DNA of 64,000 nt from Candidatus Altimarinota bacterium (GCA_025210615.1 JAOARJ010000002.1:124001-188000); one strand, 5' to 3'. Shown: positions 1 to 12,450, numbered from the stretch's first letter. Numbers and translations: made by a program. Notes: generated from the letters alone by a model not told the origin.

Positions 1-2
1 AT

Positions 3-2351
3 AGAAAATGAGTTTATACTGGAATGGAGCAAAGTTTAAAAGATATATTACTTGAAAGTGTAAAAATAGCTTCCAGTTTTTCAAAACCTAAAGCGAGTAT
101 TGAAGATTTTATTTTAGCATTAATTTCTAGTAATAGCTGGTTTAATAGAATTTTAGATTTCGTATGAATAAACCCTAGTGATTTAGAAAATCATTTGATA
201 GATTTAAATAAATCTGGTAGCGTAGATTGAAAAATAGATAAAAATACTTTTAATGCGTGAGATGAGTGAATTGAAAAATTACTTTGAGCATTAACTGATA
301 ATTTAATGTGATGATGAGATGATGGAATTGACTGAATTCCAAATATAAATATAGACGCGCCGCATGAAAAACAAAAATGAAAAGATGATAGCATGACTCC
401 TGTATTAGATTTTTTCGCTAGTGATTTAACTAGTGAAGCGAAAAATTGAGAAATTTGAAAAGTTATTTGAAGAGAAACTGAAATAGAAAGATTAATAGCT
501 ATTATAAATAGAAAGACAAAAAATAATCCTGTTTTAGTTTGAGAACCAGGGACTTGAAAAACAGCCGTCGTAGAATGATTAGCACAAAGAATAGCAGAAG
601 GAACTGTCCCTTTTTCTATGAAAGATAAAAAGATTATGGCACTGGATATGTCTAGTTTAGTTGCGTGAACAAAATATAGATGAGAATTTGAAAATAGAAT
701 TAAACAAATTATTGAAGAAGCATCAAAAGCTGAAAATGAAGTTGTTTTATTTATTGATGAAATCCATACTATTATTTGAGCTGGTGGGACTGAATGAAGC
801 TTAGATGCTAGTAATATATTAAAACCTGCGATGTGACGTTGAAAAATTAGAGTTATTTGAGCTACTACACTAAACGAATACCAAAAATATATTGAAAAAG
901 ATGCTGCGCTAGAGAGAAGATTTCAAAGAATTGCTGTTGATGAACCAAATTATAATACAGCTTTAGAAATTATTTCTTGAATAAAAGAAAGTTTTGAAGA
1001 ATATCATAATTTAATTATAACTGATGAAGCTGTAGAAGAAGCTGTAAAATTATCTACAAGATATATTACAGATAGATTTTTACCGGATAAGGCGATAGAT
1101 TTAGTTGATGAAGCTTGTAGTTTAAAAAGTATGAAATATAATCATAATGAAGAAGAAGTTCAAAAAATTAAAGAACAAATTGTTTCTTTAAATAAAAGAA
1201 TTGAAAATTCAGTCATCGCTCAACATTATAAAGAAGCTAATAGATTAAAAGAAGAAGTAAGTATTTTAGAGAAGAAGATACAAGAAAAAAAGAGAAAATT
1301 TAATATTCCTAGAGAAAAAAGATTTAAAGTTACTCCTCTTGATATTCAAAAAGTATTAAGTATTGCGACTGGAATACCTGTTACTGATTTAAATCCTAGT
1401 GATATTTCTAAATTAAAAAATTTACCTAAAAAATTAAAAAAATATATTATCGGACAAGATGATGCTGTAAAATCTATTGTCAGCTCTATAATGAGAAGTA
1501 AAGCTGGTATAGCAAGTGAAGCTCGTCCTGTTTGAAGTTTTTTATTTTTAGGTCCTACTTGAGTCGGTAAAACTGAGTTAGTAAAAGTATTAGCTCGTGA
1601 ATTTTATGGTGATGAAAAAGCTTTGATAAAAATCGATATGAGTGAATATAATGACAAAACTTGAGTAAATAAACTTATTTGAGCTAGTGCTTGATATGTT
1701 TGATATGAAGAGTGATGACTGCTTACTGAAAAAGTAAGAAAAAAACCTTATAGCGTAGTTTTATTTGATGAAATTGAAAAAGCTGATTTTGAAATTTATA
1801 ATTTATTATTACAAATTCTTGAAGAATGAAGATTAACAGATAGTAAATGAAGAGAAGTAAATTTCAAAAATACTGTAATAATTATGACAAGTAATATTGG
1901 TCAAGAAGAATTTAATTCTAAGGCTGAGATGATTTGATTTAATGTAACTGACAGTGAAAAAGATAAAATTCAAAATGATTTTGAAAAAGCTAAAAACAAT
2001 ATTATAGATAATTTAACGAATTATTTTGCTCCTGAATTTATAAATAGAGTTGATAAAACTATTGTTTTTAATCCATTAGATAAAAAAATAATTAGAAAAA
2101 TAGTTATTTTAGCTTTAGAAGATTTAGAAAATAGATTAAAAAATAAAAATTTAGAATTCACTTATGATGATAAAATTTTGCCTTATATAACGAAAGAAGT
2201 TTATAATCCTGAATTTTGAGCAAGAGAAGTTAGAAGATATATTCAAGATAATATTGAAGATGAGATTGCAAATATCTTGATTACTAAGAAAAAGTGTGTT
2301 AAAATTCATTTATCTAAGGATAAATTTTGATTAAAAATTACTTCTAAATAA
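3..2351 (+). CDS. clpC: ClpC-type AAA+ ATPase, 5' end missing
   Basis: Hexameric Hsp100 unfoldase that feeds proteins to ClpP or resolves aggregates. The frame is open from the window edge, so the start and part of the N-domain are missing; 782 residues are visible of a usual 810-850. The first AAA module has Walker A GEPGTGKT at 540-563 (two of its glycines are TGA) and a FIDEIHT Walker B near 745. A short coiled-coil linker with a UVR-like [10 protein letters not shown] stretch follows, then the second Walker A GPTGVGKT at 1551-1574. The short linker favours ClpC over ClpB. Stop TAA. The next gene begins 18 nt downstream without an obvious SD. Family is certain; the ClpC/ClpB choice less so. 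Confidence 0.93.
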
Positions 2352-2369
2352 AAATAAATATTTAAAAAT

Positions 2370-4523
2370 ATGAAAAAAATCTCTTTTATTATATTTTCTG
2401 TCTTAATTTTGTTTTCTAGTATTAATAATGTTAATGCTAAAACTTATAGTATTTGAGAACTTGCTTGAGAACTTCAAAAAGAATACTCTTTTTTTGATGA
2501 TGATAATATTTTTGAAAAAATAGATTCTTGAGAAATGCAAATTCAAGAAGCTATGATTGAAGTAAATTTAAAATGAAATGATAAAGATTGAAAAATAGAT
2601 GATGCTTTGGCTGAATTTTCTTATGGTATGTGAATGCAGGCTGAGTTTAAGTGAGCTACAGCTAAAAAATTAAAGCAAATTTATGAAGAAAAATGAGATT
2701 ATTTAAAAGTTTTAGCTTCAATGGTTAATTTAGAAAATAGAGAAACCTTAACACAAGAAGAGTTACATAAATTATCTCAAATAGTAAAATGATATTATAA
2801 AATATCTAAACAAGAATGAGAAAAACAAAACGAGCAGTTATTTAAATTAAGTAATATTTGAGTTTATTCTGATTGAAATACTAACAACTCCCCTTTTGAT
2901 TTAATAGAAGATTTAGATGATATTAATGCACTTTTGTATTGAGAAGAAGATCCTTATGATCCAGATGATATGGAAAAATGATGAACTGCTGATTGAGTAT
3001 ACGATTTATTAAATAATAATACTGAAGATCCTTCTAAATATGAAGCTGATAAAAATAGTAGAAGTAGTAATTTAAGTGTTACTCAGGCTAATGTATGACA
3101 AAACGTAGAATTAAATCCACAAACAAAACAAGCTATAGAATTAGCTCTATGAAATATTTGAATAGTTACTTTAGATGAATTTAGAGCAAATTTTTTAAAG
3201 ATGTTGAATGATATAAATATGGAACCTGAAATTCGTGATTGAATTATGGATTTATTGGATAATGTAATTTCTGTTGCGAAATTAAAAGAAAATATTGAAA
3301 ATATCTTAAAATGATTGTGAGTTAATTCCGATATTATTAATGAAGTTTTGGATGTAGTTGATAAAACTCCTGATTTAAATGAAATGAAAAATCTTGTTGT
3401 AAATATCTTAAAAACAACTTGAGTTCAAAATGAAATTATAGTACAAGTTGAAGAAATTTTTGAAAATATTTGAATTCCTTATGATGTTATTGATGCTATT
3501 GATAGAATGCTAAAAAATGCTTGAATTAGTCAAGCTGCTAGAGATAACCTTAGGAAATATTTAGAAAGTTTTTCTGTAAATAAAACTCTCGAGCAACAAG
3601 CTGATTATGTTTGATGAAAACTTAGATGTGCAATAGACAATTCTTGACTTAGTATTGAGGCTCTTTGAGTATTAGAAAATCCTGCAAATAGAAATCATGA
3701 AACTGATAATTGATTTGATGATATGCTTAAAGATATGAATCCAGAAATTCATCTTTCATCTGGCTCTTGAATGAGTCAAAGTAATTGATGAGTAACAGCT
3801 GAAACTTGAACTTGAGTATATGTCCCCTTTTCTGAAGAATTTCCTTGTTCTCCTGATGATGTTTTTTGTGTTTTAGTGAAGATGAAAATGTACACTCAAA
3901 ATATGATTTGAGAATATAAATCAGATAAATTATGAACTAGTTTATCGGCTATTGTTTCTACTTATAATGAGAATTTTAGGGATTGAGCTTATAGTCGGCT
4001 TGCACAGAAAAAAATGACAATAAATAATTTTGAATTTGGTTATCCTCTTGATTTAGCTGATATTTTTTCAAATTCTTTGCTTATTTATTATCAACCAATG
4101 CCTTTATATAATGTTCGGAGAGAAGAAGAATGAAAAACGACGAGTTTTCCTAAAGATTTAGTAGAAAAAGACAGAATTATAAAGAATTCTTTTGATGCTT
4201 ATTGACTTGATTATTATAATCCAAATAATTTAGCCTTAGCGGAAAAAGAGTTATACAAAAAAACTAATTTATGAAATTCGTCATCTGGAAAAATAAGTAA
4301 AACTTGAAAACAAGATTATAAGGCTAAAGATTTATTAGATAATCAACAAAATGAACTAATAAAAATAGAATTACAAATAGAAAAAATGATGTCAGAGCAA
4401 AACGATTTTACTGATTTCAATACTTCTTTTGTACAAATGAAATGAATTTTTGACTGAATGAAGAGTTTTGCGAAAAATTTAAGAGCAATAGCTAATAGAA
4501 TGAAACAAATTCAATATAAATAA
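2370..4523 (+). CDS. large exported protein of unknown function
   Basis: 717 residues starting with a typical signal peptide (KK, hydrophobic core, cut near residue 23 after NVNA). The mature part is acidic and Asn/Asp/Ser-rich. An EF-hand/dockerin-like loop, NDKDGKID, sits near residue 70, which hints at calcium binding. The middle holds repeated short helices of the form 'ILKxxGVxxEII' (about residues 290-400). The C-terminal 250 residues hold a FPCSPDDVFC cysteine pair and a final amphipathic helix. I recognise no family. It is the first of three consecutive exported proteins on this strand, with gaps of about 30-36 nt and no SD, so probably one transcript. Extracellular location is inferred from the signal peptide only. 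Confidence 0.8.
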
Positions 4524-4552
4524 ATCTAACTTAACAAATAATTTTCAAGATT

Positions 4553-6151
4553 ATGAAAAAGCTAATATTAATAATTTCTATATTTGTAAGCTGAATATAT
4601 TTAGCTAATTTTATTAGCGCAATTACTGTAACTAAAAACTCTTGAGAAGTATTAGATAATATTACTTGGACAAATATTTCTAATTTAACTAATAAAATAG
4701 ATGTTAGTTCTAGTGATATAAAATTAAACTGAAAATTATATGTGACTTGAAAATTATGTGATAATTCTTGAAAATGTTTATGAGATTGACCTAAATGAAC
4801 GGAGAATAATCCTGGTTTATCGTGTAATGATATTTTAATTTCTTGAAATAGTACCTGAAGTTGAAATTATTATATAAAACCTACTTGATATATATGAAAC
4901 GCTTTTCAAACTTATTGTGATATGGATAATGCTGATTGAGGATGGACTCATGTAATGACATTTGGTTCTAATTCTATACTAACAGACAATGCAGTTTGAT
5001 GAATTAATGATGCATCATTTAAATATAATACAGATACTATAAATAAATTGTTATGATGAACTAGTTGAGAAATAATGATTGATTTCTGAAATTGAAAAAG
5101 AAATTTTCTAAAATTAGCTCGTTGACCTCTTAAATTGAATACACAAACAACTTATTTTAAAACTAACTACAATAATAATTATAATAATTATTGTACACAT
5201 AATACTCAAGAAAGTGGCTCAGGATGATGAGTTCGGAATTACTTTTTTATAAAAGCTAAATGTGATAGTTTTTGAGTAAATTGTGTTTGTCAAGCTAGTA
5301 ACTATGAAGGTATGGTTTATAAGCCTAGTGGGTTTTATGATTGATGAGCAAATTTTTGGTGATGATTATGATACTCAGAAAACTATAAAATGTACGTAAA
5401 ATCTATTCCTAGATGAGAATCTAATGTATGATTATCTTGTAAAGATATTTTATATTCTGGGGAATCTACTTGAAATTGAATATATTATATCGATCCAAAT
5501 TGATGAGATGATTCTGATAAATTTCAAGTTTATTGTGATATGACAACTGACTGATGAGGCTGGACTTTACTTTGAAAAACCATTGCTGATTATCCTCCTG
5601 CAAATTGGTTAACAACTAATATTTGAACAACTCCGTCTTCCCTATCGACAAATGCTCTATATTCAATAAATGGTTCTAAAATAAATTTTACTGAGCTTAT
5701 CGCTTGAATAAATTGAGATACTACGAAACATTATTGATTTAATATTCCTTGAGACTTTGAAAGAAATAGATTCTTTGAAGAAACTAAAACTTGATCTGAA
5801 ACTTGTACAAAGCATGAAATGTATTATACAACAGATTCTTGAAGTACAAAAAAATGATTTTATTCTTGAATATATAAAGAAACATTAATTTCTGATAGAA
5901 GGAGTCCTACAAAATGATGATTAGATTTTGCTAGTTTAAATTGTAGTGGTTCTAATAATGAATTAGCAGTTTTTCGTGAAAACGATAATCATAGTTGTAG
6001 TGCTTGAATTTGTTTATGATGAATTTATTCTTATTCTTCTTTTAGTGGTTTTTATCAAGATTGACCGACTCAATCTTATGTAACTGCAAAATGAACAACT
6101 CCATTATATTCTTGAAGTTCTAAAAGTCCTGTTTGGATTATGGTTAGATAA
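4553..6151 (+). CDS. exported protein with two fibrinogen-like (FReD) N-subdomain repeats
   Basis: 532 residues. Signal peptide or membrane anchor at residues 1-23. Two related repeats, at about 90-135 and 295-340, each read SC-[NK]-DIL-x-SG-x-STG-x-G-x-YYI ... YCDM ... DGGWT. This is the signature of the N-terminal part of fibrinogen-related domains (disulfide-linked, carbohydrate-binding in animals, and also found in some bacteria). The segments after each repeat are Trp/Gly/Cys-rich and may complete the domains. Most glycines are TGA, so the gene follows the host code. Likely a surface adhesin or lectin, perhaps for attachment to a host cell; that role is inference. The motif assignment is good, the boundaries approximate. 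Confidence 0.8.
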
Positions 6152-6187
6152 TATAAATAAATAAAAAATATAAAATAAATTTTTATT

Positions 6188-7720
6188 ATGAAAAAAATAT
6201 TGAGCTTAATAATTATCTGAATTATATTACTAGTAAATATTTTTACTGGATTTTTATGAGTACCTATTGAAATAAGTTATGCTTGAAGTACTAAATGTTC
6301 TATTGAAAATTGAACTCCAGAATTAAATAAATATATTGCTGATATAAGAGCTCAATTAAGAGTTACTATCTATAAAATAATAAAAAATCCTGAATATAAC
6401 CCTGATTTAAATAAAAAATTAACGACTAAACAAAGATTACAAAAAGAGCGTGAAGAAGCATTAGAAGCTGATTGAAAAGATAGTAATGAAAGTTTTGGTG
6501 ATAAAGTAGAAAAAGAAGCTAATAGACAGTATGAAAAAATAAAAAACGAAGAATGAAAAATCGTTTATGAAAAAACAAAAAATTATTTATATAATCAAAA
6601 AGAAAAGCTAGTAAATCTTTGATGACAATTTTTTAGAACTCCAGCTGAACGGGATAATTATCTTTTGTCCGCTTGATTTTGGATTTGAGCAATTCGGTAT
6701 GATTATAGTATTCCTATTGCGATAAAAAGAGATTTTGATAGAGTTAGATGAGAATCAGATAGAATAAAAACTTATATGGATAATCTTATAAACTCTTGAA
6801 TAAATGTAGATCCAGAATTTGATAAAACTAGTTATATTATAGGGATTCCATGATTACTTGAGTTAAATACTCTTATGGAATATGCTATAATGTGAGCTGT
6901 AGCTAAATGATTCAAAAGTAATGATGACCGGATTACAAAACAAGCACAAAAGACAAGAAGTGATTTACAAGCTTATATTGATAAATATTATTTAAATTTA
7001 GATTTAGATTTTCTAGATGAATATACAAGAATTATCCAAAATGAAGAATGTAGAATGGATGGTAGTATTGTAGAAACTGCAATGAAACAAATAAAAGAAA
7101 TTTGGGAAAACTGATTTGAGTGAGTATGGGATGAATGGAATGAAGCTTTTGATTTAGCAATATGAGCTGGTCTTTGGTGAGAAGCTACTCCTAAACAAAA
7201 ACGTATGGCAGAAAAAAAAGAGAGAGAGTTACTGAAAAAACTTTATTGAAGACTAGCTTGAGATGATGAAAGTGTTGATACATTTCTTGAAAATTTAAAA
7301 GATCCATTATCTTGGAAAAGGTTAAATCCAATAAGTGATAAAACTAAGCAAGAAGTTAATAATTTTATGCAATATATAGATCAATTAGAAGAACAATTAT
7401 CAGATTTATGAGATAAATTTACTTCTTTTTGAGAAGATGTTCCTATAAAAGTTAAAGATATGCAACAAAATTCTGACACTCAATTATCAAAAATAGAAAA
7501 AACAATAGAGATAAGAAATGTGTATGAGGAACTTAAATTTTTGGTTCCTTGAAGAGCTAAAGAACATGTAGATTTAAAAAGGAAAATATTAAATAATCAT
7601 AAAACAATTGCAGAATGAGTATTAATATTAGAACAAACAACAAAAATTTCTGAAAAAGTTTGTAAATCTCAATGAGTTTGAATGTGAAAATGTGATGCTA
7701 GAGATTATACTGATAATTAA
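6188..7720 (+). CDS. exported or membrane-anchored helical protein, unknown
   Basis: 510 residues with an N-terminal hydrophobic segment (about 5-24) followed by a Tyr-Ala signal-like region. The rest is charged and predicted largely helical, with long Lys/Glu-rich stretches (about 75-150) and a coiled-coil-like segment near 395-440 (QLEEQLSDLGDKF). Two cysteines lie in the last 25 residues. No family recognised. It follows the fibrinogen-like gene by 36 nt and precedes map by 14 nt, all on one strand, so it may belong to the same extracellular structure as the two genes before it. The start is the first ATG before the hydrophobic core. Confidence 0.75.
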
Positions 7721-7734
7721 TAATTTTTATAATT

Positions 7735-8481
7735 ATGCTTACAAAACCTAAAAATCAAATAGAATTAAATCAAATTAGGAAAAATTGAGAAATACATAAA
7801 AAAATTATAGAAGAAGTAAAGAAAATAGCTATAGAGTGAACAAATTGAAAACAAATAAATGATTTAGTTTTAAATTTATGTAAACATTATAATGTAGAAC
7901 CGGCTTTTACCTGAATAATGTGATTTAAGTGAGCGATTTGTATTAATATAAATCATTGTGTAGCTCATTGAGAACCAAGTAAATATAAATTTCAATCTTG
8001 AGATGTTGTAACTTTTGATTTTTGAATCCGTGATAAAGAACTTTGATTGAATACTGATGCCGCTTTTACTATGATAATTTGAACGCCAGCTCACCCGGAA
8101 GTAGAAAGATTTCTAAGAATAAATCAAGGAGCCTTAATGGCTTGAATAAAAAAAGCTGTTCCTTGAAATAGAGTTTGAGATATCTGAGAAGCTATAGAAA
8201 AGTTTTTAGAGAACTCTTGATTTCATATTATTAAAGATTTAAAATGACATTGAATTTGATATAAAGTGCATGAAAAACCAAATATTTTAAATTATAAAAC
8301 AACTGATAAATGACAAAGACTACTTGAAAATATGACAATATGTATTGAACCTTTATTATGATTTAATTCGTGAAAAATTAGTCAAGATGAAAATTGAATA
8401 TATGTAGATGATTGAAGTTTATGAAGTCAATTTGAACATATGATTGTAATCAAAAAACCTTACCCTGAAATTATAGTTTAA
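7735..8481 (+). CDS. map: methionine aminopeptidase, type I
   Basis: Removes the N-terminal Met from nascent proteins in the cytoplasm. 248 residues, the normal length for type I. The five metal ligands of the pita-bread fold are present in order: D in FDFG, D in NTDAAF, H in GHGIG, E in CIEPLL and E in QFEHMIV. The substrate-site His is seen in INHCVAHG. Most glycines are TGA. Start ATG 14 nt after the previous stop, no SD. Unlike the usual bacterial arrangement it is not beside secY, adk or infA; adk lies 34 kb away. Confidence 0.96.
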
Positions 8482-8491
8482 TTATAAAATA

Positions 8492-9406
8492 ATGTTATTT
8501 AAAAAAGCTCACTTAGATTTTCTAGATTGGTTAGAAGATATAAAGGATAAATCTCCAAGGACTGTTGAACAATACAACAGACATTTATCTTTTTTTCAAA
8601 GTTTTTTAAATTCTAAAAAACTAGAAGATTTTAAAGTTGAAGAAATAACATTAGAATTAACAAATAAATTTAGAAAATATATTAGAAAACAAAAATGAGA
8701 AGTTAGTATAAAAACTAGAAACGCCTATATGATAAGCCTTAGAGCTTTTTTAAAATATTGTGAGAAACAAGGAGTAAAAACCCTTGCTCCTACTGCAATA
8801 GACTTGATGAAACAACCTCCAAGAATGGTTGAGTTCTTAACTAAAGATGAATTAGAAAGATTATTTTTAGCTCCAGATATAAACTGTATTACATGAAAAA
8901 GAGACTTAGCTATAATAAGATGTATTTATGCAACTTGACTCCGTATTAGTGAATTAGTCGCTTTAAATAAACAAGATATAAATTTTAAAACAAAAGAATT
9001 TGCCGTGAGATGAAAATGAAAAAAAGTAAGAACTGTGTTTTTAACTGATGATGCAGTTATAGTTTTAAAAGCTTATTTAGATTCTAGAATCGACCCATAC
9101 TCCCCCCTTTTTATAAGACATAATTATAAGGATTGAGACTTTAAAGCTTTTCAGGACGAGCAAATGAGACTATCAAGAAATTTTATTTCTACATTAATAA
9201 AAAAATATGCAAACAAAGCTTTTATTTTAAAAAGTATTTCAGCGCATACTTTAAGGCATTCTTTTGCTACAACTTTATTACAGAATTGAGCAGATATTAG
9301 AGCTATACAAGAATTATTATGACACGCAAGTATAAATACGACGCAAGTTTATACGCATGTAACAAACCCTCAATTAAAGGAAATACACCATAAATATTTA
9401 AGATAA
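8492..9406 (+). CDS. xerC: tyrosine recombinase, XerC/XerD-like
   Basis: Site-specific DNA recombinase that probably resolves chromosome dimers. 304 residues, the normal Xer length. An N-terminal SAM-like core-binding domain (about 1-95) is followed by the catalytic domain with the R-K-H-x-x-R-H-Y set: R151 in GLRISEL, H252 and R255 in HTLRHSFA, H278 in LLGHASI, and nucleophile Y287 in TQVYTHV. It starts 10 nt after map. No phage or integron gene and no att-like repeats are visible nearby, so a housekeeping Xer role is more likely than a mobile-element integrase. XerC cannot be told from XerD or an archaeal-type XerA here. Confidence 0.93.
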
Positions 9407-9431
9407 AAAATAAATTTTAATAATAAAAAAT

Positions 9432-11141
9432 ATGTCTAATAATACTGATAATCAAGAAAAAATTATTTTAATAAAAAAATGTAAGTTTTGTAATAGTGAA
9501 TTTAATATTACAGATAAAGATAGGAGATTTTATGAAAGAGTTTCTCCTATTTTAAATTGAAAAAAATATAATATTCCCTTCCCTAATTTATGTGTAGATT
9601 GTAGAAATAAACAAAAATTAGCTTTTAGAAATGAAAGAAATTTATACAAAAGAAAATGTGATTTAACTTGAAAAGAAATAATTTCCATATATAATCCAGA
9701 TAGACCTTGAGTTGTCTATGATTTTAAAGAACGGTGGACTGATAAATGGGAATGACTAGATTATTGACAAGACTTTGATTTCGATAAAAATTTCTTTAAC
9801 CAATTTCATGAAGTTTTATTAAAAGCACCTAAAATGTCTGTAGTTCAGCAACGATCTGAAAACTCGGATTATGCTAATGAATCATGAAATTTAAAAAATT
9901 GTTATTTATGTTTTAGTTCTTGAAATGTTAATGATTCTTTATACGTTTCAGACATTGCAAGATCTGAAAGAATAGTAGAATCTACTTGAGCTGTACATAG
10001 TACTATATGATACAATTTAATAAATTGTAATAATTGTTATCATTTATTTCATTCTATTAAAAGCGATTCTTGTAAATTTTCATACTACTTATATGATTGT
10101 AATAATTGCAAAAATTGTTTTATGTGTGTTAGCTTAAAAAATAAACAATACTGTATTTTAAATGAACAATATACAAAAGAAGAATATAAACAAAAAGTAA
10201 AAAAGATTTTTGATAATTTAGATGAATATTTAGAAAAATATGAAAATTTAATTATAAAGACACCTAAAAGACTATATCATTGAAACCAAAATGATAATTC
10301 TACTTGAGACTTATTATTTAATACTAAAAACTGTCAAGATTGTTTTGAAATAACTGAAAGTAAAGATTTAAAAAATTGTATTAGACTTTCTTTTGCAGAA
10401 AATTGTATGGATGTAACATATTTTTGATTTTTTATGGAAAGATGTTATATGTGTCTCAGTAGCTGAGATCATGCAAATAATCTTTTATATTCTATTTCAT
10501 GCTTTAATAATGTCACAAATCTAACCTATTGTGTTTATTGCGTAAATTGTCAAGATTGTTTCTGATGCGTATCATTAAAAGATAAAAAATATTGTATATT
10601 AAATAAACAATACACAAAAGAAGAGTATGAAGAACTAGTGCCAAAAATTATTTCGCATATGGAAAAAGCTTGAGAATGGGGAGAATTTTTTCCTTATCAA
10701 TTAAGTCCTTTTTGATATAATCAAAGCGCCGCTAATAGTTATTATCCGCTAGATAAACAGCAAGCACTCGAAGAATGATTTAATTGGTCTGATTATGAAA
10801 CGCCAGCTCCTAATGTAGAAAAAATTATTCCAGCAAATAAGCTTCCCAAAAACATAAAAGACATTCCTGATGATATTTTAAATTGGGCTATAAAATGTGA
10901 AATTACTAATAAACCTTATAGAATCGTAAAGCAGGAATTAGATTTTTATAGAAAATATAATTTACCTATCCCTAAAAAACATCCAGACCAAAGATATTTA
11001 GAAAGAATTCAAAAGAAAAATCCTAGAAAAATTTTTGATAGAAACTGCGCAAAATGCTGAAAAGATATTCAAACAAGCTATCCGCCAAATTCTTCTGAAA
11101 TTGTATACTGCAGCGAATGCTATAATAAGGAATTTTATTAA
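9432..11141 (+). CDS. Cys-rich zinc-ribbon-like protein of CPR type
   Basis: 569 residues. It opens with a zinc-ribbon-like region (CKFC and LCVDC within the first 60 residues). Two internal repeats follow, each with many C-x2-C pairs (NCNNCYH, DCNNCKNC, YCVNCQDC) and each ending in the same block: YCILN-[EK]-QYTKEEY, near 10150 and 10595. A second zinc ribbon (CAKCGKD ... YCSEC) closes the protein. The layout recurs in candidate-phylum genomes, where it is sometimes mislabelled CaiB/BaiF; nothing here resembles a CoA-transferase. Probably metal-binding, function unknown. The stop lies just before a bidirectional terminator shared with the minus-strand gene. Confidence 0.85.
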
Positions 11142-11145
11142 AATA

Positions 11146-11172
11146 AAAACTCTAATTAATTTAGAGTTTTTT
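11146..11172. terminator. bidirectional terminator
   Basis: AAAACTCTA / TAGAGTTTT stem with a short AT loop and U-runs on both strands, between two convergent genes. The stop codon of the minus-strand gene lies inside the hairpin. Confidence 0.8.
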
Positions 11173-11577
11173 TATTTCTGAAATATCCTCTGTAAAACTA
11201 TATATTTCATCAAAATTATTTATAAATTTACTGAATTTTTTATCTCTTATTAAGTCTTGTTTTATAATTAGTATTATTTTTTGTTTTAATTCTACGGCTT
11301 TATCAAGTTCTAATTGCATTCATTTACTCATTTTATCAGATGTAATATATGCGATAAAAATATTACTTTTTTCTTGTTCTTCTAAACAATATTTATAAAT
11401 ATCATCTTCTGACATATTATTTTTTTCAAAAAATTCTTGCATCCATAAACTACAAAAATATTCGCTATTACTAGGGAATAGTTCATCTCTAATATAAGAT
11501 AAATCTTTGTTTATATCTTCATATTTTAATCCTGTAAATTTATGTGATAAAAAATACTTATCTTTATTTTTTTTCAT
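11161..11577 (-). CDS. nucleoside 2-deoxyribosyltransferase/TIR-like fold protein
   Basis: 138 residues. The N-terminus KYFLSHKFTGL resembles the first strand and loop of the deoxyribosyltransferase-like/TIR-like fold. The middle, SNIFIAYITSDKMSKGMQLE followed by a helix and KQKIILIIK, matches the 'D..IA..T....G...E...A....K.II.I' pattern of that fold, where the Glu is the usual catalytic residue. Could be a nucleoside-processing enzyme or an NAD-cleaving immune effector; the sequence alone does not decide, and the family call is by fold pattern. No RNA-level signals are visible except the terminator overlapping its stop. 26 nt downstream of the yebC stop, same strand. Confidence 0.65.
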
Positions 11578-11603
11578 AATTTTTATTGAGAAGTTAAAGT
11601 TTT

Positions 11604-12383
11604 TTAGCTTTTAAAAGAATTTTTTTCTATAAAATCATCGACTTCTTTTTGTAAATTACTCGAAATATTTGCATTATTATAAACATTTTCTACATCTTCA
11701 TCTTCTTCAAACATTTCCATCATTTTTGTAATTTTCAGTGCTTTATCCATTTCTGTAACTTCTGCTTGATTATCAGCAATATAATCAAAATCTGCAAATT
11801 CTAATTCTATATTTTTTCATTCAAAAAACGCTTTAGTATCCTTAAAATCTTCTACTGTCGTAAAAACTCTAAACATTCAATCTTCTTCACTATAATCTTC
11901 TGCACTAGTTTCAAAAATAAGCTCTTCAAGTTCGTCAAAAGAATATTTTTCAAGAGAGATAATAATTACTCATTTTTTATTAAACATCCAAGAAACAGCT
12001 CAAGATTCTCATAAATTTCCTCAAAATTTTGAAAAAGTATGACGAATATTACTAGCCGTTCTATTTTTATTATCAGTTAAAGTTTTTACAATAACAGCAA
12101 CTCAACCTGGAGCATATCATTCATAAGTTATTTCTTGAATTTGAGCGGCTGATTTATCTTCTCAGGTTCATTTTTTTATTGCTCTATCAATATTATCATT
12201 TGGTACATTATCAGCTTTAGCTTTAGCTATTGCATCAGCTAAACTAGGATTTAAATCCGGATCTCATCATCATTGAGCAGCTAACGCTATAAGTTTTGCA
12301 TGTATAGAAAATACTTTTCATCTTTGTGAGTCTGCTGCGGCTTTTTTATGTTTTATATTGTGCCATTTACTGTGTCCTGCCAT
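11604..12383 (-). CDS. yebC: YebC/PmpR family protein
   Basis: 259 residues beginning [16 protein letters not shown], the invariant start of the YebC family, followed by [15 protein letters not shown] and the [14 protein letters not shown] box. Members act as transcriptional regulators or, as recently shown for several, relieve ribosome stalling at proline-rich stretches. The C-terminal about 20 residues (acidic, then [11 protein letters not shown]) extend past the usual 240-250. Preceded on the same strand by a promoter-like pair (12417-12444). No SD. Confidence 0.95.
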
Positions 12384-12416
12384 TTTATCATCTAATTATT
12401 TTATAAAGTTGGATTT

Positions 12417-12444
12417 AATATACGTATTTTTTCTTTTTTTTCAA
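12417..12444 (-). promoter_or_regulatory. sigma-70-type promoter for yebC
   Basis: On the minus strand: TTGAAA (12439-12444), 16-nt spacer, TATATT (12417-12422), about 30 nt before the yebC start. The -35 box lies inside an 18-nt string, CTTTAAACTTGAAAAAAA, that follows the upstream terminator and recurs at 36.29 kb. Confidence 0.55.
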
Positions 12445-12450
12445 GTTTAA

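Noticed and set aside
8492-9406. Tyrosine recombinase as the integrase of a mobile element
   Set aside because: No att-like repeats, tRNA or phage/plasmid genes adjacent; context is housekeeping, so Xer is preferred.
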